A DNA stretch of 64,000 bases, taken from NCBI RefSeq assembly GCF_900112245.1, contig NZ_FOYX01000001.1, positions 607,856 to 671,855 on the forward strand, written 5' to 3'. Below, piece by piece: positions 9,257 to 17,954 of the stretch. The notes beneath the pieces were generated by a model. It did no database searches, had not been told where the DNA came from, and worked only from the letters and a program-made list of their open reading frames with translations. The DNA is from Maribacter stanieri (GTDB lineage: Bacteria; Bacteroidota; Bacteroidia; Flavobacteriales; Flavobacteriaceae). The position numbers and the translations under genes were made by a program. The first letter of the stretch is position 1, and each line of letters opens with the position of its first letter.

Positions 9257-9273
9257 AAAAATTTAATCATTTA

Positions 9274-9291
9274 GTTCGTTTTAAACCGAAC
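9274..9291. promoter_or_regulatory. Operator-like palindrome, copy 2
   Basis: GTTCGTTTTAAACCGAAC pairs with itself in 8 of 9 half-site positions. It lies 18 bases after the regulator gene and 66 bases before the RND adaptor gene. It shares 15 of 18 bases with copy 1, suggesting one protein binds both. Confidence 0.6.
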
Positions 9292-9357
9292 ATTCAGAAT
9301 TAACAAAACCTTAACAAGTACAAACAACTATTTAATACATATAAACATCCATCTAAA

Positions 9358-10443
9358 ATGAGAAAGTTATCAATTATAGCAATTTTAAGTGCGACTCTTC
9401 TTTTGAGTTCCTGCTTTGGGTCATCTGAAAATCCGGCACAAGGAGCAGCAGCACCTCCTCCACCAAGCTTAAAAGTTGCCCAATTAAACAAACAGGATTT
9501 AACCGTTTACAACGAATTTTCTACCACACTTGAAGGAAAGCAAAATGTAGAAATTTGGCCTAAAGTTTCTGGCTTTGTACAAGAAGTATATGTTGAGGAA
9601 GGTCAGAAAATTAAAAAAGGGCAATTACTTTTTAAACTAGAGACACAAACTTTAAACCAAGATGCTAATGCAGCCAAAGCATCTGTTAACGTAGCTCAAG
9701 TAGAAGTTGACAAATTAAAGCCACTGGTTGAAAAAAACATCATCAGTAGTGTACAATTAGAAACCGCAAAAGCACAATTAGAGCAAGCAAAAGCTAGCTA
9801 CCAAAGTGTAGCTTCTAATATTGGTTACTCACGTATCACTAGTCCGGTAGACGGTTATATTGGAGAAATTCCCTATAAAATTGGTGCTTTGGTAAGTTCT
9901 GCTATGAGTCAACCGTTAACTACGGTATCTGATGTTAGTGAAGTTCGTGCTTATTTTTCTATGAATGAAAAAGAGTTATTGAAGCTAAAAGAAGCTATGC
10001 CTAAAAATGACAAAAATGTTATGGACTTAGAAAAAGCTCCAAAGGTTTCGCTTATTATGATCAATGGTGAAGAATATGCTGAGCAAGGAAAAATTGCAAT
10101 GATCAATACTATTATTAATAGTACAACTGGTAGTGTAACTGCAAGGGCAGATTTTGACAATAAAAGTAATTTACTAAGTAGCGGTAGTACTGGTAAAATA
10201 AAAATACCAACAGTTTATAATGGCGCTTATGAAATTCCACAAACAGCAACTATTGACCTTCAAGGTAAAAAATTAGTTTACGTGGTTAAAGATGATAATA
10301 CAGTAACTACAATGCCATTAAATATCATCACTACTACGCAAAAAGGATTTATTGTTGAAAATGGAATTGATGAGGGAACAACTATCGTTTTAGAAGGGGT
10401 TTCTAAATTAAGGGACGGAATGACCATTAATCCGGTTAAGTAA
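9358..10443 (+). CDS. RND efflux periplasmic adaptor (MFP)
   Basis: This 361-aa membrane fusion protein is the AcrA-type periplasmic adaptor linking the RND pump to the outer membrane channel. A lipoprotein signal (ATLLLSSC, Cys at about 19) precedes a proline/alanine linker. The lipoyl half (GFVQEVYVEEGQKIKKGQLLFKLE), the alpha-helical hairpin (about 95-145), the second lipoyl half (YSRITSPVDGYIG) and the beta-barrel domain follow in the usual order. It heads a three-gene operon, 37 bases ahead of the pump gene. Confidence 0.95.
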   Translation: MRKLSIIAILSATLLLSSCFGSSENPAQGAAAPPPPSLKVAQLNKQDLTVYNEFSTTLEGKQNVEIWPKVSGFVQEVYVEEGQKIKKGQLLFKLETQTLNQDANAAKASVNVAQVEVDKLKPLVEKNIISSVQLETAKAQLEQAKASYQSVASNIGYSRITSPVDGYIGEIPYKIGALVSSAMSQPLTTVSDVSEVRAYFSMNEKELLKLKEAMPKNDKNVMDLEKAPKVSLIMINGEEYAEQGKIAMINTIINSTTGSVTARADFDNKSNLLSSGSTGKIKIPTVYNGAYEIPQTATIDLQGKKLVYVVKDDNTVTTMPLNIITTTQKGFIVENGIDEGTTIVLEGVSKLRDGMTINPVK

Positions 10444-10480
10444 GCATCCGCCAATAAACATAACATATAAATAAAGAACA

Positions 10481-13400
10481 ATGTTTCAAAAATTTATAGA
10501 TCGTCCCGTACTTTCTACGGTTATATCGATTATTATAGTCATCCTAGGTATTTTAGGTTTATCAACCTTACCTATTGAAGAATATCCAGAAATAGCACCG
10601 CCAACGGTGCAAGTAACAAGTACTTATACGGGTGCCAATGCAGAGACCGTACTTAAAAGTGTTGTTATACCATTAGAAGAGCAGATCAACGGTGTTGAAG
10701 ATATGTTGTATATGACCTCTAATGCCAGTAATGATGGTGCTGCAACCATAAATGTCTTTTTTAAATTAGGTACAGATCCAGATATTGCTGCTGTAAACGT
10801 TCAAAATAGAGTTGCCAGAGCAAATAGTGTTTTGCCACAAGCAGTTGTGCAAACTGGTGTTATTACCCAAAAATCTCAAACTAGTGCATTGTTATTCTTT
10901 TCTCTGTTCTCAGATAATGATGAATATGATGCAACTTTTGTAGAAAACTATGCTAGAATTAATCTTGTACCTAAGCTTCAACGTATTGAGGGTGTTGGTA
11001 ATGTAACCGTTTTTGGTGCAAAAGATTACTCTATGCGTATATGGTTAAATCCTGAAAAGATGGCTGCTTACAAACTTATGCCATCAGATATACAAGCTGC
11101 ACTTAATGAACAAAACCTTGAAGCGGCTACTGGTAAAATTGGCGAGAATGCCGATGGTGTTTATGAATATGTATTAAAATATAAAGGTCGTCTTTCTGAT
11201 GAAGCTGAATATGAGAACATTATTATTAGAGCTCAGGAAAATGGTCAATTCTTACGCTTAAAAGATGTTGCCGAAGTTGAATTAGGTGCCTTTAATTATG
11301 GTACCAAGAACGAAGGTATGGGTAAACCCGGTACTGCAGTTGGTATTTTTCAAACTTCAGGTTCAAATGCAAATGCCATAATTGATGAAATTCAGACTAT
11401 ACTAGATGAGAGTAGTCAAGATTTTCCTAAAGGATTGGATTATGTAATTCCTTATAACACTAAAGATTTCTTAAGCGCATCTATAGAGCATGTTGTACAA
11501 ACATTAATAGAAGCATTCTTATTAGTTTTCTTAGTGGTTTTCATATTCCTTCAAGATTTCAGATCTACTTTAATTCCTGCTATTGCCGTTCCGGTGGCAA
11601 TTGTTGGTACGTTTTTCTTCTTATCCTTATTTGGATTTTCAATTAACATGTTGACTTTGTTCGCAATGATACTAGCAATTGGTATTGTGGTAGATGATGC
11701 CATTGTAGTTGTCGAAGCGGTACATGCCAAGATGGAAGAAGGTGCTACCAATGCAAAAACGGCAACTAAATCTGCAATGTCAGAAATATCAGGTGCTATA
11801 ATTTCCATCACCTTGGTTATGTCGGCAGTATTTATTCCGGTATCATTCATTAGTGGTTCATCTGGTGTGTTCTACCAACAATTTGGTATAACATTAGCAA
11901 TCGCAATTCTTATTTCTGCTGTAAATGCATTGACTTTGAGTCCGGCTTTGGCTGCACTTTTGTTGAAACCACATCATAACTCCGAAGAAAAGAAAAAAAG
12001 CGTTGTAAAACGTTTCTTCTCAGCTTTCAATACAGGTTTTGATGCTGTTACAGATAAGTATATTGGTTCTGTAAAATTCATTACCAAAAGAAAATGGATA
12101 ACATGGGTATCTCTTGCTGTCTTTGGAGTAATAGCCTTTTTGCTGTTCCAATCAACACCTACAGGTTTTATTCCAAATGAGGATAAAGCTATTGTATTTG
12201 CGGATGTTACAATGCCTCCTGGTACCACTTTAGAACAAACACAGAAAACGGTAAAGAAATTAGATTCTATCTACCAATCTATGGATATCATTGAAGCACG
12301 TATGAATATTACAGGTTTCAGTATTTTGAACAGTGTAAACGGTGGTTCTTACGGGTTCTCTGTGCTTCGTCTTAAAGATTGGGGCGAAAGAGAAGGAGAA
12401 GGAGAATCTGTTCAAGAAGTGATAGGAAGCCTATTTGCTAAAACAGCCGGATTGAAAGATGCAAAAATATTCTTCTTTACTCCGCCAAGTGTTCGTGGTT
12501 TTGGTAACTCTACCGGTTTTGAAATGAACTTGCAAAGTAAAGATGCTGATGATTGGCAAACAGTCAATAAAGTTACCAATGAATTCTTAGGTGCTATTAA
12601 TGCAAGACCTGAGGTACAATATGCTATTACAAACTTCAACGCCAATTTCCCTCAGTATGAGTTAGATGTAGATGTTGAAAAAACAAAAATGGCAGGTTTA
12701 GCGGTTACCGATGTTTTCAGTGCCATGCAAGGATACTATGGAGGATTGTATACAACAGACTTCAACAAGTTTGGTAAGCAATATCGTGTTATGATCCAAG
12801 CTAAGCCAGAAGATAGAGCAGATGAAAATTCATTGAATCATATTTTTGTTACAAACGCCAATGGAGAATCTGTCGCTGTATCACAGTTTGTATCGTTAAA
12901 GAAAATATATGGTCCTGAAGTGGTAAGTAGATTTAACCTTTTGAGTTCTGTAAAAATTAACGGGGCAATGAACCCTGGCTATTCTACAGGGGACGCAATT
13001 AAGGCAATCGAAGAAGTAGCCGCCGAAGTATTACCAAACAATTATACGTTTGAATATTCTGGTCTTACTAAAGAAGAAAATAGTGCGGGTAGCCAAACTA
13101 TCATGATATTTATATTGAGTTTGGTATTTGTGTACTTCTTACTAAGTGCCCAGTACGAATCGTATATTTTACCATTAGCAATTTTACTTTCATTACCGGT
13201 AGGTATTGCAGGCGCTATTGGTTTCGTAAGCATGGCAGGACTTGAAAATAACATTTATTTCCAGATTGCATTGATCATGCTTATTGGTTTGCTTTCTAAA
13301 AATGCCATTCTTATTGTAGAGTTTGCATTGCAACGTAGAAAACATGGTATGTCTATTATTGACTCTGCCATAGATGGTGCAAAAGCAAGGCTTAGACCAA

Positions 13401-13627
13401 TTTTAATGACCTCATTTGCCTTTATACTTGGTTTAATGCCGTTGGCACTATCATCTGGTATTGGTGCTGTAGGTAACCGTTCTATTGGTATGAGTGCTGT
13501 TGGTGGTATGTTAATAGGTACCATATTTGGTGTATTCGTTATACCGGCATTGTATGTTATTTTCCAAACTATGCAAGAACGTATTACTGGTGCTCCACAA
13601 GAAGCTATTGAAGAATCTAAGAACTAA
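10481..13627 (+). CDS. RND efflux transporter permease (HAE1/AcrB type)
   Basis: This 1048-aa inner-membrane pump drives drug or hydrophobe export with the proton gradient. It begins FIDRPVLSTVISIIIVILGILGL with the classic first helix and NVQNRVARANSVLP in the porter domain. TM4 contains AIGIVVDDAIVVVEAV with the paired Asp residues of the proton relay, and GLLSKNAILIVEFA lies in TM10 with the conserved Lys. Two large periplasmic loops separate the 12 TM segments. Full length and intact. Substrates cannot be read from sequence. Confidence 0.97.
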   Translation: MFQKFIDRPVLSTVISIIIVILGILGLSTLPIEEYPEIAPPTVQVTSTYTGANAETVLKSVVIPLEEQINGVEDMLYMTSNASNDGAATINVFFKLGTDPDIAAVNVQNRVARANSVLPQAVVQTGVITQKSQTSALLFFSLFSDNDEYDATFVENYARINLVPKLQRIEGVGNVTVFGAKDYSMRIWLNPEKMAAYKLMPSDIQAALNEQNLEAATGKIGENADGVYEYVLKYKGRLSDEAEYENIIIRAQENGQFLRLKDVAEVELGAFNYGTKNEGMGKPGTAVGIFQTSGSNANAIIDEIQTILDESSQDFPKGLDYVIPYNTKDFLSASIEHVVQTLIEAFLLVFLVVFIFLQDFRSTLIPAIAVPVAIVGTFFFLSLFGFSINMLTLFAMILAIGIVVDDAIVVVEAVHAKMEEGATNAKTATKSAMSEISGAIISITLVMSAVFIPVSFISGSSGVFYQQFGITLAIAILISAVNALTLSPALAALLLKPHHNSEEKKKSVVKRFFSAFNTGFDAVTDKYIGSVKFITKRKWITWVSLAVFGVIAFLLFQSTPTGFIPNEDKAIVFADVTMPPGTTLEQTQKTVKKLDSIYQSMDIIEARMNITGFSILNSVNGGSYGFSVLRLKDWGEREGEGESVQEVIGSLFAKTAGLKDAKIFFFTPPSVRGFGNSTGFEMNLQSKDADDWQTVNKVTNEFLGAINARPEVQYAITNFNANFPQYELDVDVEKTKMAGLAVTDVFSAMQGYYGGLYTTDFNKFGKQYRVMIQAKPEDRADENSLNHIFVTNANGESVAVSQFVSLKKIYGPEVVSRFNLLSSVKINGAMNPGYSTGDAIKAIEEVAAEVLPNNYTFEYSGLTKEENSAGSQTIMIFILSLVFVYFLLSAQYESYILPLAILLSLPVGIAGAIGFVSMAGLENNIYFQIALIMLIGLLSKNAILIVEFALQRRKHGMSIIDSAIDGAKARLRPILMTSFAFILGLMPLALSSGIGAVGNRSIGMSAVGGMLIGTIFGVFVIPALYVIFQTMQERITGAPQEAIEESKN

Positions 13628-13634
13628 AGAAATC

Positions 13635-15038
13635 ATGAATAAATTAGTATCTAATAAAATTATATTGGTCGCCTTTCTGCCACTTTTGTTGCAGTCTTGT
13701 TTTACCGCTAAAACATATGAACGACCAATTGTAGAAACCGAAAATCTTTACAGAACAGATAATCTGCCTCAGGACAGTGTTTCTTTCGCTTCGGTTTCCT
13801 ACCAAGACCTTTTTACAGATTCTTATTTGAAGACATATATTCAAAAAGGATTAGAAAACAACCTTGACATTCGCATTGCTCTTCAGAGCATTGCGGCTGC
13901 AGAGGCTTATGTTAAACAAGGAAAAGCTGGTTATTTACCAACTATAAGCGGTGCCGCAAGTGCAACTAGAACCGCCAGAACAAGTGAAAACGGACAGTTT
14001 GGTAGTTTTTTCACTCAGCCTTTTAATCAGTATGAAACCTCTGGCACAGCTTCTTGGGAAGCAGATATTTGGGGGAAAATTAGAAGTACCAAACGTGCTA
14101 GTGATGCAAGTTACTTACAAACAGTAGCGGCACATAAAGCTGTAAAAACTAGTTTAGTGGCGCAAATTGCTACTACTTATTATCAGATATTGGCTTTAGA
14201 CAAACAAATTTCCGTTACTGAAGAAACAATTGAAAACCGTTCTAAAAGTTTAGAAACGATTTCTGCGTTGAAAGAGGCGGGACAAGCAAATCAGGTTGGT
14301 GTTGACCAAACTGCAGCACAACTATATAGTGCTCAAAGTCAATTGTTAGACCTTAAAAATCTACTTTATCAAGCGGAAAATACCTTGAGCATTTTATTAA
14401 GTGAAGAACCACAAACTTACGAGCGCAGTTCACTAGACGAGCAGTCTTTAGCTAACGAAATGCAATTAGGTGTACCTGCTCTTTTACTTCGAAACAGACC
14501 TGATATTATGCAGGCGGAATATAGCTTAGTAAATAGTTTTGAATTAACGAACGTTGCTAGAAGTAACTTTTACCCATCTATAACGTTATCTGCACAAGGC
14601 GGATTTCAAAGTTTAGATCTTGATAATTGGATAGATTCTAGTTCAATATTCGCTAATCTGGTTGGTGGTTTAACACAGCCAATATTTAATGGCAGAAAAA
14701 TTAGAACGGCTTATGAAGTTGCTCAAGTTCAACAAGAACAATCTTTGTTAAGCTTTAAAAAAGCGCTTTTAAGTGCCGGAAAAGAAGTTTCTGAAGCTTT
14801 ATATGATTACAATATTTCTATTGAAAAAGAGGCATATATCTCTAAACAAGTATCGGCATTAAAAAGAGCCGAAAGTAATTCTGAAGAATTGTTGAATAGT
14901 GGTTACCTAACCTATTTAGATTTGTTAACTGCAAGAGAGAATTCTTTAAATGCTGAGTTAAATTTAGTAAACAACAAATTCTCTCAATTATCAGCTACAG
15001 TTGAATTATATCGCTCTCTTGGCGGTGGATGGCAATAG
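13635..15038 (+). CDS. RND efflux outer membrane channel (TolC/OprM type)
   Basis: This 467-aa outer membrane factor starts at the ATG at 13635, 7 bases past the pump stop; an upstream in-frame extension overlaps the pump gene and was rejected. The lipoprotein signal is LPLLLQSC (Cys at about 20). Two OEP repeats follow, with NNLDIRIALQSIAAAEAYVKQGKAGYLP-type coiled-coil entry (about 75-105) and LLLRNRPDIMQAEYSL at about 285, and the end SLGGGWQ is typical. It completes the tripartite pump. Confidence 0.93.
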   Translation: MNKLVSNKIILVAFLPLLLQSCFTAKTYERPIVETENLYRTDNLPQDSVSFASVSYQDLFTDSYLKTYIQKGLENNLDIRIALQSIAAAEAYVKQGKAGYLPTISGAASATRTARTSENGQFGSFFTQPFNQYETSGTASWEADIWGKIRSTKRASDASYLQTVAAHKAVKTSLVAQIATTYYQILALDKQISVTEETIENRSKSLETISALKEAGQANQVGVDQTAAQLYSAQSQLLDLKNLLYQAENTLSILLSEEPQTYERSSLDEQSLANEMQLGVPALLLRNRPDIMQAEYSLVNSFELTNVARSNFYPSITLSAQGGFQSLDLDNWIDSSSIFANLVGGLTQPIFNGRKIRTAYEVAQVQQEQSLLSFKKALLSAGKEVSEALYDYNISIEKEAYISKQVSALKRAESNSEELLNSGYLTYLDLLTARENSLNAELNLVNNKFSQLSATVELYRSLGGGWQ

Positions 15039-15056
15039 GCTTTTGATATTGTTAAA

Positions 15057-15635
15057 ATGCAGAAAAAAAGTGAATGTGTAGCGTTAGCTTTAACGCTTTT
15101 CTCTAAGTATGGATGCAAAAGGGTCGGAATGGATGATGTTGCTGAGACCCTTGGCATCTCTAAGAAAACGTTGTACGAATTGTTTGAAAACAAAAACAAT
15201 TTAGTCCAAGAAAGCGTTACACTTTTACTTAATAACACTCATGAGAAAATGAGTGGTTTTTTTCAATTACCTGAGTCATCATCTGACCCGTTTACCAAAA
15301 TTATTCATATTTATAGCGTAGGACTTAAAGAACTAAGAAACTTAAGTCCTAATTTTTTAATTAGCCTTAAGAAGTATTATCCTATTGCTTATAAATCATA
15401 TGATGATTTTGTTAAAGCCATAGTTTGGACTTATGTTCTTGACCTTTTACAAGAAGCTAAGAATAACGGCCAATTAAGAAGCAACATTAATATAAAACTG
15501 ATTTGCGAATTATTTCTACTGCGAATCAATGAGATACTTTTACCAAACCGAGACTTCTTTGATAGTTATACTACAGAAGAATTATTAGAACATTTAATTA
15601 TTGTACCATTAAAGGGTATTAAAAGAGCTAATTGA
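15057..15635 (+). CDS. TetR/AcrR family transcriptional regulator
   Basis: This 192-aa regulator has the TetR helix-turn-helix at residues ~5-50 (ALTLFSKYGCKRVGMDDVAETLGISKKTLYELFENKNNLV). The C-terminal ligand-binding part is diverged, as usual. It sits 18 bases after the efflux channel gene and is probably the last gene of that operon, making two different regulators for one pump: GbsR-type at the front and TetR-type at the end. A TetR-specific operator was not identified. Confidence 0.92.
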   Translation: MQKKSECVALALTLFSKYGCKRVGMDDVAETLGISKKTLYELFENKNNLVQESVTLLLNNTHEKMSGFFQLPESSSDPFTKIIHIYSVGLKELRNLSPNFLISLKKYYPIAYKSYDDFVKAIVWTYVLDLLQEAKNNGQLRSNINIKLICELFLLRINEILLPNRDFFDSYTTEELLEHLIIVPLKGIKRAN

Positions 15636-15652
15636 TTACCCCCTTTTTTAAT

Positions 15653-16123
15653 TTACTCCCAGTTAATAAAAGGATTTTTACTCAATTGAGAGTTGTAATA
15701 TTTCACCTCTCCAGTAACTTCTTTGCCTAACCAATCTGGTTTGGCAAACAATTCGTTTTCAGAATTCAATTCTATTTCAGCAACTGTTAATCCTTGATTA
15801 TCTCCGTAAAATTCATCAACCTCATATACATGATCACCCAAAGGAATTTCATATCTGGATTTTTCTAAAATCCCTTTTTCACACAATTTCAATAATGCAT
15901 CTGCTTCTTCTACAGATATTTCTTTTTCCCATTCAAACCTAGATGTACCGGTATCGTTAGATTTCCCTTTAACGGTTATATACCCTATATCTCCCTTTAT
16001 TCGTACTCTAACCGTTCTGTTAGGATCCGTATTTAAAAAACCTTGAACAATTCGTGTTTTAGTTCTTGCTCTAGCTTTATAAGCTTCAGATTTTACTAAA
16101 AATTTACGTTCTATTTCTATCAT
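15653..16123 (-). CDS. CYTH domain protein
   Basis: This 156-aa triphosphate tunnel metalloenzyme starts MIEIERKFLV with the signature ExExK (Glu3, Glu5, Lys7). TRTVRVRIKGDIGYITVKGKS-like Arg/Lys-rich strands follow, with EVDEFYGDNQGLTVAEIEL near the end, giving the metal- and phosphate-binding tunnel. Such proteins act as adenylate cyclases, thiamine triphosphatases or tripolyphosphatases; the activity here is not predictable. An upstream ATG at 16183 would add 20 residues but overlap dinB regulatory sequence, so the start at 16123 is preferred. Divergent from dinB. Confidence 0.9.
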   Translation of the reverse strand: MIEIERKFLVKSEAYKARARTKTRIVQGFLNTDPNRTVRVRIKGDIGYITVKGKSNDTGTSRFEWEKEISVEEADALLKLCEKGILEKSRYEIPLGDHVYEVDEFYGDNQGLTVAEIELNSENELFAKPDWLGKEVTGEVKYYNSQLSKNPFINWE

Positions 16124-16164
16124 ATCAATGGGTAAAACTTCTATACTTAAACTAAGATAAGTCT

Positions 16165-16172
16165 TAAATTTG
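16165..16172 (+). promoter_or_regulatory. -7 element TAAATTTG before dinB
   Basis: TAAATTTG matches TAnnTTTG. It ends 3 bases before the first candidate ATG (16176) and 15 before the second (16188), so the transcript should start too late to use the first. Confidence 0.5.
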
Positions 16173-16187
16173 CTTATGCCCAATGAA

Positions 16188-17279
16188 ATGCCGTTACGAA
16201 AAATTATCCATGTGGATATGGATGCCTTTTATGCATCTGTTGAAGAATTGGACAACCCAGAACTAAAGGGTAAGCCATTGGCTGTGGGTGGTAGTGAGAA
16301 AAGAGGTGTTGTATCGGCCGCAAATTATGAAGCTAGAAAATTTGGTGTCCGTAGTGCCATGAGCGGATTTCTCGCTAAAAAAAACTGCCCGCATTTAACC
16401 TTTGTAAAACCAAGGTTTGAACGGTATAAAGAAATCTCACAAATAATAAGATCCATCTTTTTTGAATATACAGATTTGGTAGAGCCGCTTTCTCTAGATG
16501 AAGCCTATCTTGATGTAACGATCAACAAAAAAGGTAATCCTTCGGCAACTATGCTCGCCACTGAGATTAGACAACGTATTCTTGAAAAAACGGGCTTAAA
16601 TGCATCGGCAGGTATATCTATTAATAAGTTTATTGCCAAAGTTGCGAGTGACATAAACAAACCAAACGGACAAAAAACAGTTAACCCAGAAGAGGTAATT
16701 CCATTTTTAGAAAATCTAGACATACGCAAATTTTACGGAGTTGGTAAAGTCACCGCCGAGAAAATGTACAAGCTGGGCATATTTACCGGTAAGGACCTAA
16801 AGAACAAATCTATTGAGTTTCTCGCAGAGAACTTTGGCAAAAGTGGTCCCTATTATTATCATGTTGTACGTGGTATTCATAACAGTGAGGTAAAACCACA
16901 TCGCATACCCAAGTCTGTTGGTGCAGAAAGAACGTTCAATGAAAATCTTAGTAGCGAGATTTTTATGCTTGAACGCTTAGAGCATATTGCACAAGAACTT
17001 GAGAGGAGATTAAAAAAGGCTACCATAGCTGGTAAAACAATTACGCTTAAAATTAAATACAGTGATTTTACCTTAAATACAAGGAGTAAAACAATGCCCT
17101 ATTTTATATCTGATAAAGACCTGATTTTTGAAACAGCAAAAAACCTTCTCTATCAAGAAGAGCTTCAAAACTCTGTAAGATTGCTTGGTATTTCTCTTTC
17201 TAACTTAAATACAGATAAGAAAACCGCCAAAAAACTTGAGGATAAATCAATATTAGTCCAATTAAAGTTCGACTTCTAA
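16188..17279 (+). CDS. dinB: DNA polymerase IV
   Basis: This 363-aa Y-family translesion polymerase has MPLRKIIHVDMDAFYASVEE with catalytic Asp10, the steric-gate region FYASV, and LDEAYLDV with Asp104-Glu105. Helix-hairpin-helix sequence (IRKFYGVGKVTAEKMYKLGI) and a little-finger domain at about 235-350 follow. The start at 16188 is chosen because family members begin at this point (M-RKIIHVDMD) and because the -7 box lies just upstream; ATG 16176 would add MPNE. It lacks a clear C-terminal beta-clamp peptide, although the end QLKFDF could serve. Confidence 0.95.
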   Translation: MPLRKIIHVDMDAFYASVEELDNPELKGKPLAVGGSEKRGVVSAANYEARKFGVRSAMSGFLAKKNCPHLTFVKPRFERYKEISQIIRSIFFEYTDLVEPLSLDEAYLDVTINKKGNPSATMLATEIRQRILEKTGLNASAGISINKFIAKVASDINKPNGQKTVNPEEVIPFLENLDIRKFYGVGKVTAEKMYKLGIFTGKDLKNKSIEFLAENFGKSGPYYYHVVRGIHNSEVKPHRIPKSVGAERTFNENLSSEIFMLERLEHIAQELERRLKKATIAGKTITLKIKYSDFTLNTRSKTMPYFISDKDLIFETAKNLLYQEELQNSVRLLGISLSNLNTDKKTAKKLEDKSILVQLKFDF

Positions 17280-17348
17280 GAATTCATCCGCCATTTTTAG
17301 ACTTTTATTTAATAATCTTAAATGTTAACAAAAATTAACGGGATATAC

Positions 17349-17379
17349 TTGTACAGCATTAATTGCTAGAATAATTTTG
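17349..17379 (+). promoter_or_regulatory. Promoter of small acidic membrane protein gene
   Basis: TTG (17349-17351), a 20-base spacer and TAATTTTG (17372-17379) form a good Bacteroidota promoter. The ATG at 17389 is only 9 bases beyond the -7 box, so the transcript is nearly leaderless. Confidence 0.65.
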
Positions 17380-17388
17380 ACCTCTTAA

Positions 17389-17808
17389 ATGAAAAAGAGT
17401 TTTTTAAAATTTCTTATTTCTACCTGCATATTACTGTCAGGAGTATTTAGCCCTCTATTTGCATATAGCAGTTTAGAGGATTCTTCTTTTAATTCAATTG
17501 AACAATTTAGGAGTACACCTACAACTAACCAAGAATTAGTTGCACATCAAAACGCCACAATTAAAGGTAATTATGGCAATTTAGATAAGACTCTTGAAAT
17601 TGAAGCAGTAGAAATTGAGGAGGAAGAAAATGAGCATTCTTTCTTGAGCAAGGAGATTGAGTACCAAAAAGCTACAGTTTCTTTCTACCTTTTATCTATA
17701 CTATTCTTATTCAGTTATTTTACAAATAGCAATTCACTACAAAGGCTATTTATTTTTTTACCTACAGCAAATAGGCGCTTTGTCCTATACCAAGTATTTC
17801 GTATTTAA
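17389..17808 (+). CDS. Small acidic membrane protein ahead of RND operon
   Basis: This 139-aa protein is not recognised as a named family. Residues 1-25 are a signal peptide (ending SPLFA). A low-complexity region follows, with the acidic run EIEAVEIEEEENEHS at about 72-86, one hydrophobic helix (VSFYLLSILFLFSYF, about 97-112) and a basic, aromatic tail (NRRFVLYQVFRI). It has its own promoter and lies 146 bases before the adaptor gene, the same strand. The plan resembles the 97-aa protein at 1077 ahead of a SulP gene. A regulatory or accessory role in the adjacent pump is possible but unproven. Confidence 0.6.
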   Translation: MKKSFLKFLISTCILLSGVFSPLFAYSSLEDSSFNSIEQFRSTPTTNQELVAHQNATIKGNYGNLDKTLEIEAVEIEEEENEHSFLSKEIEYQKATVSFYLLSILFLFSYFTNSNSLQRLFIFLPTANRRFVLYQVFRI

Positions 17809-17819
17809 AATCAATTTTA

Positions 17820-17892
17820 GTCAAAATTCTATTTTGACGTGACATCAATTTTTAGGCATCAGCCAATTTAGATTTTTGAATCTACATGCCTA
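17820..17892. other. Paired hairpins before second RND operon
   Basis: Two structures lie between the small gene and the adaptor gene. GTCAAAAT/ATTTTGAC (17820-17838) is an 8-bp stem with a 3-base loop. TAGGCAT (17853-17859) pairs with ATGCCTA (17886-17892) around an inner stem TAGATT/AATCTA. They could be a terminator-like element or an mRNA leader structure that separates the two genes. Confidence 0.4.
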
Positions 17893-17954
17893 TAAATCTG
17901 TATGTCTCTGCATTTTTAAATTTCATTTTTCCAATCAATTAAATATTCATTTTT

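Noticed and set aside
13527-13634. 36-codon N-terminal extension of the first efflux channel protein
   Set aside because: It overlaps the pump gene in another frame, and the lipoprotein signal starts only at 13635.
17657-17842. Overlapping 61-residue frame inside the small acidic protein gene
   Set aside because: No start signal and no known likeness; the longer frame has a signal peptide and promoter.
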